Assembly (NCBI GenBank): GCA_913053795.1
Contig: CAJXGZ010000149.1
Span: 1 to 5,841, forward strand
Origin: an uncultured Rhodospirillales bacterium
Lineage (GTDB): Bacteria > Pseudomonadota > Alphaproteobacteria > Rhodospirillales > 2-02-FULL-58-16
Reading direction: 5' to 3'
DNA length: 5,841 nucleotides
Below the pieces are notes generated by a model. That model made no database searches. It saw nothing but the letters and a program-made list of their open reading frames with translations, and was not told where the DNA came from. A program made the translations under genes and the position numbers. This document shows positions 1 through 5,791 of the stretch, piece by piece. Position 1 is the first letter of the stretch. Every line of letters starts with the position of its first letter.

Positions 1-105
1 GGCGGCACCGAAACCTGGATGCGCCTCCAAGCCGCCCACGAACTGTCCCAAGCCATGAAAAAAGCCGGCCAAATCAATGTGCAACGCCTGTCCCCGGCGG
101 CGTGA
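1..105 (+). CDS. higA: HigA-family antitoxin (XRE-type), C-terminal fragment
   Basis: The window opens inside a reading frame that runs 34 codons to TGA at 103-105; the 5' part is outside the window. The residues ETWMRLQAAHELSQAM match the end of HigA/VapI-type antitoxins, where a helix of the form E-x-W-L-x-L-Q-x-x-x-D-L-x-x-A follows the helix-turn-helix DNA-binding domain. In that family the antitoxin neutralises a HigB/RelE-like mRNA interferase and represses its own operon, with the toxin gene usually lying just upstream of the antitoxin gene. Neither the helix-turn-helix nor a toxin can be seen here, so the call rests on this short C-terminal signature only. It could instead be a solitary XRE regulator of the same family. 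Confidence 0.62.
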   Translation, partial: GGTETWMRLQAAHELSQAMKKAGQINVQRLSPAA

Positions 106-158
106 TTGGGCGAAAAGCAAGACGTTTATTCCAGAGCTTTCACCCCCACAAATAAAAC

Positions 159-178
159 GGGGCGGCGCCCCGCGCCCC
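159..178 (-). terminator. GC-rich hairpin, possible terminator read on the minus strand
   Basis: Two alternative stems can form: GGGGC (159-163) with GCCCC (167-171), or GGGGCG (159-164) with CGCCCC (173-178). On the plus strand no T-run follows. On the minus strand the hairpin is followed by GTTTTATTT (complement of 150-158), the layout of an intrinsic terminator. No minus-strand gene is visible to the right for it to serve. It may instead stop antisense transcripts, or act weakly after the antitoxin gene, which ends 53 bases upstream. Confidence 0.3.
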
Positions 179-325
179 ATTGGAATTAAGTGAGGTGGCG
201 CTGAAACTCCCTGTTAGCTGACGTTTCTTCGTATTATGCTGGTTTCCCTCACGGTCGCGGTCATAATCGCGAGCGGACATTTAAGAGACGCCTTGTGATT
301 GCCGGGATAATATTGTTAACCGCCT

Positions 326-338
326 GGGGAGTGAGGGG
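326..338 (+). promoter_or_regulatory. Purine-rich ribosome-binding stretch that affects the kinase start choice
   Basis: The run GGGGAGTGAGGGG contains two Shine-Dalgarno-like cores. GAGGGG (333-338) lies 6 bases before a TTG at 345, which is in frame with the kinase. GGGGAG (326-331) lies 9 bases before an ATG at 341, which opens a 15-codon ORF in another frame. The ATG at 399 that fits the kinase N-terminus best has only weak upstream purines. This is the strongest ribosome-binding signal in the gap, and it does not serve the ATG I prefer. Confidence 0.4.
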
Positions 339-340
339 CG

Positions 341-388
341 ATGGTTGTCCCCATGTCGGCGGCGTTTCCGGAATCGGCGCGGGTTTGA
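341..388 (+). CDS. Possible 15-codon leader ORF upstream of the histidine kinase
   Basis: ATG at 341 opens a frame encoding MVVPMSAAFPESARV and stopping at TGA 386-388, ten bases before the ATG at 399. GGGGAG sits 9 bases upstream. A translated leader ending so close to the kinase ATG could feed ribosomes to it by re-initiation, which would explain the weak ribosome-binding site there. The peptide has no run of a single amino acid suggesting attenuation. An ORF this short is easily produced by chance in GC-rich DNA, so this is tentative. Confidence 0.15.
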   Translation: MVVPMSAAFPESARV

Positions 389-398
389 GCGTGAAAGA

Positions 399-2222
399 AT
401 GCGAACAAGAGCCACGATAAAACACTTCCTGTGGATGTTCCTTCCCTTATCCGCCGTGATGGGGGCGCTGTCCGTCTATTATTTACATGTCGAAGTCCAG
501 AATGAAATCGATGTCCTCAAGACCAAGGAAACCCTAACGATCAATCTCGGGGCGGAGGCGATGAGGAGGGACATCATCGTCACCACCTCCGACCTCGCCA
601 TCATCGCCGAACACGCCGAATTCGGCCGGATGGGCGAACGGATGAGCCGTAATTCCAAAGCGTCTCTGGCGCAGAATTTCAGGTTGATTCTGGAGAAAAA
701 GCGCCTCTACGACCAGGTCCGCTTCCTCGACGAAAAGGGTATGGAGGTGGTCAGGGTCAACTTCAACCATGGTCTTCCCGCGGTCATTCCCGAGGAGCGG
801 CTGCAAGACAAGGGGAAGAGATACTATTTCAAGGATACGTTCCGCCTCGAACACGGCGAGATGTTCCTTTCGCCCCTCGACCTCAACATCGAGCATGGAA
901 AGATCGAGCGGCCTTTCAAACCGATGGTGCGTATCGGCGCTCCGGTTTTCGATGGCCGGGGCGGGAAACGGGGGATCGTGCTGCTCAATTTCCTGGCCGA
1001 GGGACTGCTCCATGATTTCGCCTCCACCGTCTCCTCCCTGGTCGGCCAGGCCATGGTTCTCAATTCCGATGGATACTGGTTGCTCGGTCCCCGCCCCGAG
1101 CAGGAGTGGGGCTTCATGTTCGGAAACGACGACACCTTCGGCAAACAGTTTCCCAAAACGTGGGAAACCATCCTGAAGGTGGACAGCGGGCAGTTGGAGA
1201 CCGATGACGGTCTGTTTACGTTCACCACGATCCGTCCCCTGTTGGCGGGGCAGCGTTCGAGTTCCGGGGCGTCGAAGGCTTTCAGCCCCAGCGTCTATAA
1301 CATTGAGAACAAACACTATTTCTGGAAGATCGTCTCGCGCGTTCCTAACGGCGTTCTCGGCGGCATTACCGATGACGTGGCGGGAAAGGCGATCGTGATC
1401 GTCGGTCCGTTATACGGAATTCTGATAGCCGGCGTCTGGGGATTGGCGCTTATGATGACGCATCGCAAGGAGGCGGTAACCGCCTTGGCCGCCGCCAAGG
1501 AAGACGCCGAGGTCGCCAACCGCGCCAAGTCGGACCTGATCGCCAACATGAGCCACGAACTCAGAACCCCGCTCAACGCCATCATCGGATTTTCAAGCAC
1601 CATGAAGTCTGAAACGTTCGGCTCCCTCAGCGAAAAATATATGGAATACGCCAACGATATTAATAGTTCCGGCGAACACCTGCTTAAACTCATCAACGAC
1701 ATCCTCGATGTTTCGGCCATAGAGTTAGGCAAGCTGGAGCTTCATGAAGAAAACCTGGATGCCGGCAAAATCGTTGGAGCCGCCATGCACATGGTTAATA
1801 GCCGCGCCATTGAAGGAAACATCAACCTCACCGGCAATGCCGATGACGGCCTTCCAATGCTTCATGCCGACAAACGGCGGTTGATGCAGATATTGCTCAA
1901 CTTGGTGTCCAACGCGATCAAGTTCACGCCCTCTGGCGGCGAGGCTTCATTAACCGCCTCGCTTGATGGCGAAGATGCGCACGTTTTCACCGTGACCGAT
2001 ACAGGCATCGGCATGGATGAGGAAGAACAGGTCAAGGCTATGTCTAAGTTTGGCCAAGTGGACAGCGGTCTTAACAGGAAACAGGAAGGGACTGGCCTAG
2101 GCTTGCCGCTTACCCGGGAGTTGGTTGAACTTCACGGAGGGACGCTTGAGATCGAAAGCGAAAAAGGCAAGGGAACGTCCGTTACAGTGCGCTTCCCGCC
2201 AGAAAGAACCGTGGCTTCCTGA
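399..2222 (+). CDS. Membrane sensor histidine kinase with periplasmic Cache-like domain
   Basis: This 607-residue inner-membrane two-component sensor should autophosphorylate a histidine and pass the phosphate to an unidentified response regulator. Residues about 8-28 form TM1. About 30-325 are periplasmic and resemble double-Cache sensors (VRFLDEKGMEVVRVN, KGKRYYFKDTF, FLSPLDLNIEHG, then a second lobe). TM2 is about 331-353. A short alanine-rich helix leads to the HisKA H-box NMSHELRTPLNAIIGFS (His386). The ATPase domain has N-box Asn505 in LNLVSNAIKF, the G1 motif DTGIG from Asp534 and the G2 motif GTGLGL (564-569), so it should be active. It ends soon after, with no receiver or Hpt domain, and no response regulator gene is in the window. 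I chose ATG 399 because TM1 follows at once. A TTG at 345 in the same frame has a better ribosome-binding site and would add 18 mostly arginine-rich residues. The ligand cannot be read from sequence. Confidence 0.9.
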   Translation: MRTRATIKHFLWMFLPLSAVMGALSVYYLHVEVQNEIDVLKTKETLTINLGAEAMRRDIIVTTSDLAIIAEHAEFGRMGERMSRNSKASLAQNFRLILEKKRLYDQVRFLDEKGMEVVRVNFNHGLPAVIPEERLQDKGKRYYFKDTFRLEHGEMFLSPLDLNIEHGKIERPFKPMVRIGAPVFDGRGGKRGIVLLNFLAEGLLHDFASTVSSLVGQAMVLNSDGYWLLGPRPEQEWGFMFGNDDTFGKQFPKTWETILKVDSGQLETDDGLFTFTTIRPLLAGQRSSSGASKAFSPSVYNIENKHYFWKIVSRVPNGVLGGITDDVAGKAIVIVGPLYGILIAGVWGLALMMTHRKEAVTALAAAKEDAEVANRAKSDLIANMSHELRTPLNAIIGFSSTMKSETFGSLSEKYMEYANDINSSGEHLLKLINDILDVSAIELGKLELHEENLDAGKIVGAAMHMVNSRAIEGNINLTGNADDGLPMLHADKRRLMQILLNLVSNAIKFTPSGGEASLTASLDGEDAHVFTVTDTGIGMDEEEQVKAMSKFGQVDSGLNRKQEGTGLGLPLTRELVELHGGTLEIESEKGKGTSVTVRFPPERTVAS

Positions 2223-2366
2223 GAGAGAAATAGCCCCCCAAATCCCCTCTTGGCGCGCTCTTATAAAATATGCCCTATGCGGCTTTCGATAATCCGGGTA
2301 TAAATTAAAGGTGCGCCTGTTGATCCCTGGCGTGGGGCTGGGATCCGGGTTAATCGGAAATTCGAT
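2223..2366 (+). promoter_or_regulatory. Intergenic region likely carrying the promoter of the phosphonate genes
   Basis: This 144-base gap precedes the three-gene phosphonate cluster. Two AT-rich islands stand out from the GC-rich background: TTATAAAATAT (2261-2271) and TATAAATTAAA (2299-2309). Either could hold a -10 element, but I found no matching -35 at standard spacing (TTGGCG at 2250-2255 does not pair well with either), so the exact promoter is not assigned. No Pho-box-like repeat was recognised by eye. The ribosome-binding site for the ATG at 2367 is weak (CGGAAA, 2355-2360). No clear terminator for the kinase gene is present, so read-through from it is possible. Confidence 0.4.
2292..2350 (+). 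repeat. 8-bp direct repeat ATCCGGGT flanking a 6-bp dyad
   Basis: ATCCGGGT occurs at 2292-2299 and again at 2343-2350, 51 bases apart, each followed by AT-rich bases. Between them, and overlapping the second copy, GATCCC (2322-2327) pairs with GGGATC (2340-2345) across a 12-base spacer. The set lies just upstream of the PEP mutase start and could be an operator or a leader stem-loop. An exact 8-mer repeat somewhere in 144 bases is expected by chance roughly once in six such gaps, so the evidence is thin. Confidence 0.2.
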
Positions 2367-4028
2367 ATGTCTGTAAACGCGAAACCGGTTTCAGCCGGAG
2401 ATGATGAATCGCTTTCAAAGGCGGCCAGGCTGAAGGCGATGATTCAGTCGCCCGGGCTTGAGTTCCTGATGGAGGCCCATGACGGGCTGTCCGCGAAAAT
2501 CGTCGAGGAGGCCGGGTTCAAGGGTATTTGGGCGTCCGGCCTGTCGGTGTCGGCGGCCTTGGGCGTGCGCGACAACAACGAGGCCTCGTGGACCCAGGTG
2601 CTTGACGTGCTGGAGTTCATGACCGACGCCTCATCCATTCCCATTCTGGTGGACGGCGACACCGGTTACGGCAACTTCAACAACTTCCGCCGGGTGGTGC
2701 GCAAGATGTGCCAGCGCGACGTCGCCGGCGTCTGCATCGAGGACAAGCTGTTTCCCAAGACCAACTCGTTCATCGGCGAGGGCCAGCCGCTGGCCGACAT
2801 CGACGAGTTCACCGGTAAGATCAAGGCCGGAAAGGACAGCCAGACCGACCCCGACTTCTGTCTGGTGGCGCGCATCGAAGCGTTGATCGCCGGTTGGGGC
2901 CTGGACGAGGCCCTGCGCCGCGCCGAGGCCTATCACCAGGCCGGGGCCGACGCCTTGCTGATCCACTCCAAGAAGGCGGTGGCCGACGAGGTTCTGGCCT
3001 TCAAGGCCGAATGGGGCGACCGTTGCCCGGTGGTGATCGTTCCCACCAAGTACTTCGACACCCCCACCGACAAGTTCCGCGAGGCCGGAATCTCGGTGGT
3101 CATCTGGGCCAATCACAACTTGCGCGCCTCGATCACCGCCATGCGCGACGTCAGCCGCCGCATCCTGCGCGAGGAAACCCTCGCCGGCATCGAGGGCGGC
3201 ATCATCAGCGTCAAGGACATCTTCGAGATCACCGGCGACGACGAACTGGCCGAGGCCGAAAAGCGCTACCTGCCCTCCAAGGGCGACCAGCCGAGGGCCA
3301 TCCTTCTCGCCGCTTCCAGGGGCAGCAAGCTGGGCGATCTCACCAAGGACCGTCCCAAGTGCATGATCGACGTCCGCGGCCAGCCCCTGTTGCGCCGCCT
3401 GGTGGAGACCTTCAACGAAGGCGGGGTGCGCGACATCACCGTGGTCCGCGGCTACAAAAAGGACGTCATTAACCTGCCTTCCATCAAAACCATCGACAAC
3501 GACGTCTTCGCCTCCACCAACGAGGTGGCCAGCCTCGCCTGCGCCGCCGACGATATCCAGGAGGAATGCCTGATCGCCTACGGCGACATCCTGTTCCGCC
3601 ATTATATCCTGGACCGCATCAGGGCCGCGCCCGGCGACATCGTGCTGGCGGTCGACGCCATGTGGGAGCAGCGCCAGTCCGATGATAAGGATTGGGTGCG
3701 CGACCTTGTTTCATGTTCGCAGAATTTCTCAACCGGCTACCTGGACGAAGAGCACGCCTCTCTCACCAATATCGGTCCCGGCCTGCGGGGTGATGAAATT
3801 CAAGGCGAATGGATCGGTCTCGCCAAGCTCACTGCCGAAGGCTCAAAAATGGTGCGGGCCAAGATGGAGGCGTTGCGCAAGGACGGCGGCCTACAGAAGG
3901 CGAGCATGGTGGATCTGTTCGCCGGGATGCTGGAGGACGGCTGCGATATTTCGGTTATCTACGTTACCGGCCATTGGCTGGACGTGGACAACATGGCCGA
4001 CCTCGCCAAGGCGGGTGAGTTCCTGTGA
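2367..4028 (+). CDS. aepX: Phosphoenolpyruvate mutase fused to a phosphonate nucleotidyltransferase
   Basis: This 553-residue cytosolic bifunctional protein joins two enzymes. Residues about 18-295 are PEP mutase, which rearranges PEP to phosphonopyruvate and forms the C-P bond. The metal-binding region DGDTGYGN (96-103) is followed by EDKLFPKTNS (125-134), an exact match to the EDK-x5-NS signature that separates true PEP mutases from isocitrate lyase relatives; ARIEALIAG (168-176) also fits. Residues about 309-553 are a nucleotidyltransferase of the LicC/PntC type, expected to activate a phosphonate with CTP. It shows the nucleotide loop AASRGSKLGDLTKDRPK (315-331), TNEVASL (384-390), YGD with metal ligand Asp407, and the C-terminal GHWLDVDNMADL with Asp539 and Asp541. 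The loop departs from the usual G-x-G-T/S-R form. The ATG at 2367 leaves a short polar leader before the conserved start. The gene's GTGA end overlaps the decarboxylase start. Mutase activity is well supported; the nucleotide and phosphonate used by the second domain are inferred from family. Confidence 0.95.
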   Translation: MSVNAKPVSAGDDESLSKAARLKAMIQSPGLEFLMEAHDGLSAKIVEEAGFKGIWASGLSVSAALGVRDNNEASWTQVLDVLEFMTDASSIPILVDGDTGYGNFNNFRRVVRKMCQRDVAGVCIEDKLFPKTNSFIGEGQPLADIDEFTGKIKAGKDSQTDPDFCLVARIEALIAGWGLDEALRRAEAYHQAGADALLIHSKKAVADEVLAFKAEWGDRCPVVIVPTKYFDTPTDKFREAGISVVIWANHNLRASITAMRDVSRRILREETLAGIEGGIISVKDIFEITGDDELAEAEKRYLPSKGDQPRAILLAASRGSKLGDLTKDRPKCMIDVRGQPLLRRLVETFNEGGVRDITVVRGYKKDVINLPSIKTIDNDVFASTNEVASLACAADDIQEECLIAYGDILFRHYILDRIRAAPGDIVLAVDAMWEQRQSDDKDWVRDLVSCSQNFSTGYLDEEHASLTNIGPGLRGDEIQGEWIGLAKLTAEGSKMVRAKMEALRKDGGLQKASMVDLFAGMLEDGCDISVIYVTGHWLDVDNMADLAKAGEFL

Positions 4029-5164
4029 TCGAAGCCGATGCGTTTTTGCGGCCCGCCCTTGCCGCGGGATTTAACTTCTATGCCGGCGTTCCTTGCTCTT
4101 TGCTGACCCCTCTCATCAACCGCGTGATCGGCGACGCGTCCCTGACCTACGTCGCCGCCGCCAGCGAGGGCGAGGCGGTGGGAATCGCCGCCGGCGCTTG
4201 GCTGGCCGGACGCAAGACCGTGGTCATGTGCCAGAATTCAGGCCTCGGGAACATGGTCAATCCCTTGACGTCCCTGAACTTCCCGTTCCGCATCCCGACC
4301 TTGTTGATCGTCACCTGGCGCGGTGCGCCGGGAATGACGGACGAGCCGCAGCATGAACTGATGGGCGAGATAACGCCATCCATGCTCGACGTCATGAAGA
4401 TTCCTCACCAGCCGTTCCCGGCGCGGCCAGAGGATGCGGCCCCGGCGTTGGCCGAGGCCCAGGCGGTGATGGATAAAACGGACCTTCCCTTCGCCTTCAT
4501 CATGCGGAAGGGCGACGTGGCGCCGGAGGATCTGGCGCCGCTGAAGGCCGATCCGGTCCCCCGCGGCCGTCTTGAGGACTTGCGCGGCGGGGAAGGGGAG
4601 GCGCCGCCGGCGCGCATGGCCGCCCTTGAACGCCTGCTGGCGCACCTTCCCGATGAGGCGGCGGTCATCGCCACAACGGGAAAATGCGGGCGCGAGCTGT
4701 TCACCTTGGCCGATCGTCCCCAGCATCTCTATCAGGTGGGGTCCATGGGCTGCGCCGCGCCCAGCGCTCTCGGCGCCGCCCTCAACGTCGCGCGTCCGGT
4801 GGTGGCGCTGGACGGCGACGGCGCCGCCCTGATGAAAATGGGCGCCATGGCCACCATCGGCTCCTTGGCTTCGAAAAACCTGATTCACATCATTCTTGAC
4901 AACGGAACCTATGATTCCACCGGCGGACAGCCGACGGCGTCGGCCAATGTGGATTTCGCCGCCGTCGCCGCCTCTTGCGGCTACGCCGCCGCCTTTTCCT
5001 GCGATGGCCTGGACGGCTTCGGACTTGCCGTGGAGAAGTCCCTCTCGGCGCCCGGCCCGCGCCTGATTCATATGTCCATTTCCCCCGGATCCATGTCCGG
5101 TCTCGGCCGTCCCTCCATTAAGCCCCCAGAGGCGGCGCGGCGTTTCAAGGCGTTTCTGGCGTGA
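4025..5164 (+). CDS. aepY: Phosphonopyruvate decarboxylase (thiamine diphosphate-dependent)
   Basis: This 379-residue soluble enzyme, a normal length for the family, decarboxylates phosphonopyruvate to phosphonoacetaldehyde. That makes the PEP mutase step effectively irreversible. The N-terminal half holds GVPCSLLTPLI and ASEGEAVGIAAG, with Glu48 as the expected cofactor-activating glutamate, followed by CQNSGLGNMVNPLTSL. The C-terminal half carries the thiamine diphosphate/Mg motif: LDGDGAALMKMGA (Asp263, Gly264-Asp265-Gly266) and, 26 residues on, LDNGTYDSTGGQ with Asn293. The DSTGGQ segment is typical of phosphonopyruvate decarboxylases. The GTG start at 4025 sits within the fusion gene's last codons (shared GTGA), so translation is probably coupled. 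Both active-site halves are in one chain, which argues against the two-subunit sulfopyruvate decarboxylase; acetolactate synthase is far longer. With the adjacent mutase, the assignment is firm. Confidence 0.95.
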   Translation: MIEADAFLRPALAAGFNFYAGVPCSLLTPLINRVIGDASLTYVAAASEGEAVGIAAGAWLAGRKTVVMCQNSGLGNMVNPLTSLNFPFRIPTLLIVTWRGAPGMTDEPQHELMGEITPSMLDVMKIPHQPFPARPEDAAPALAEAQAVMDKTDLPFAFIMRKGDVAPEDLAPLKADPVPRGRLEDLRGGEGEAPPARMAALERLLAHLPDEAAVIATTGKCGRELFTLADRPQHLYQVGSMGCAAPSALGAALNVARPVVALDGDGAALMKMGAMATIGSLASKNLIHIILDNGTYDSTGGQPTASANVDFAAVAASCGYAAAFSCDGLDGFGLAVEKSLSAPGPRLIHMSISPGSMSGLGRPSIKPPEAARRFKAFLA

Positions 5165-5215
5165 AAATAAATATGGGGAACACCCATCAGCCATAACACT
5201 TGGATACACCGCGCC

Positions 5216-5791
5216 ATGCGCGTCGCTTTGGTGCGCCCTTTGGTGGGAACGGCGGTCACGCCCAATCATTTAACCACCGTGCGCCTGGCCACCGGCTTGG
5301 CCGCCGCCGTCTGCCTGGCGGCCGGAAAAGCGCCGTGGTGGGACATCGGCGCCGGTTTGTTCGTGTTGTCGGTTCTCTTTGACAGGGCCGACGGCGATTT
5401 GGCGCGGCTGACGGGAAAATCCAGTCCATGGGGGCACGCCTATGACTTGGTTTCCGACGGCGTCTGCAACTCCCTGGTTTTCGTCGGCCTGGGCGTTGGA
5501 TTGATGAACAATGGATTTGGTCCGTGGGCGGCGCCCTTGGGCGTTCTCGCCGGCGCCGCCGTGGCCATCATCCTGTGGCTGGTGATCAGCATGGAGTCCA
5601 TTGGCGGACAAAGGGCGGCGGAGCTGAAAAGCGTCTCCGGATTCGATTATGACGACGCCATCCTAATGGTTCCCGCCGCCATTTGGTTCGGCTGGCAGGA
5701 AGAGTTGTTGATGGCCGCCGCCGCCATCACCCCTCTCGTCACCTTGTTATTCGTCTGGATGTACTTCAAGAAGAAGCGGGAAACGCTCTAG
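5216..5791 (+). CDS. CDP-alcohol phosphatidyltransferase family protein
   Basis: This 191-residue integral membrane protein carries the complete family motif D-x2-DG-x2-AR-x8-G-x3-D-x3-D: Asp56, Asp59-Gly60, Ala63-Arg64, Gly73, Asp77 and Asp81. These residues bind the metals and the CDP-type donor. About six hydrophobic segments are visible (roughly 20-37, 41-55, 79-97, 103-125, 147-160, 163-184), with a basic C-terminal tail KKKRE. The family moves a phosphoryl-alcohol group from a CDP-alcohol to a hydroxyl acceptor, releasing CMP. Next to a fused phosphonate nucleotidyltransferase, the likely donor is a CMP-phosphonate such as CMP-AEP; the acceptor may be diacylglycerol, giving a phosphonolipid, or a glycan or polyol. 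It starts 51 bases after the decarboxylase with no strong ribosome-binding site. ATG 5216 is the only ATG upstream of the conserved RPL...TPNHLT segment in this frame; GTG 5231 is an alternative. The family is certain, the substrate inferred. Confidence 0.9.
   Translation: MRVALVRPLVGTAVTPNHLTTVRLATGLAAAVCLAAGKAPWWDIGAGLFVLSVLFDRADGDLARLTGKSSPWGHAYDLVSDGVCNSLVFVGLGVGLMNNGFGPWAAPLGVLAGAAVAIILWLVISMESIGGQRAAELKSVSGFDYDDAILMVPAAIWFGWQEELLMAAAAITPLVTLLFVWMYFKKKRETL

Larger units (their letters stand above)
106..398. other. Non-coding gap between antitoxin and histidine kinase genes
   Basis: This is about 290 bases with no convincing gene on either strand beyond a possible 15-codon leader. It contains a GC-rich hairpin at 159-178, a weak dyad TCGCG (255-259) / CGCGA (268-272), and AT-rich patches such as TATTAT (232-237) and GATAAT (306-311). 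Either patch could be a -10 box, but neither has a good -35 box at 16-18 bases, so no promoter is called. The last part carries a purine-rich stretch and competing start codons for the kinase gene. I see no tRNA or other structured RNA. Confidence 0.6.

Noticed and set aside
232..311. Promoters using TATTAT (232-237) or GATAAT (306-311)
   Set aside because: No acceptable -35 element at 16-18 bases upstream of either.
534..1316. 260-codon open frame on the minus strand opposite the kinase gene
   Set aside because: It lies wholly inside a well-supported plus-strand gene, has no recognisable domain, and is the kind of mirror frame produced by GC-rich codon bias.
2367..3250. Isocitrate lyase or methylisocitrate lyase reading of the N-terminal domain
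   Set aside because: The EDK-x5-NS signature (residues 125-134) is that of PEP mutase, and the next gene is phosphonopyruvate decarboxylase.
2631..3602. 323-codon open frame on the minus strand opposite the PEP mutase fusion
   Set aside because: Low-complexity Gly/Ala/Val/Asp-rich translation that mirrors the codon bias of the fusion gene; no family features.
4025..5164. Sulfopyruvate decarboxylase, acetolactate synthase or another thiamine-dependent enzyme
   Set aside because: Both catalytic halves are in one 379-residue chain with the DSTGGQ segment typical of phosphonopyruvate decarboxylase, and it is overlapped by a PEP mutase gene.
2367..5164. Phosphonate breakdown pathway
   Set aside because: The genes form and activate a C-P bond; no phosphonatase or C-P lyase component is present in the window.
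5173..5196. Seven-codon ORF between the decarboxylase and the phosphatidyltransferase
   Set aside because: Too short, no ribosome-binding site, and likely chance.
4238..5269. 343-codon open frame on the minus strand opposite the decarboxylase and the following gap
   Set aside because: Translation is rich in Arg, Gly and His without any motif, and the opposite strand is a clear decarboxylase.
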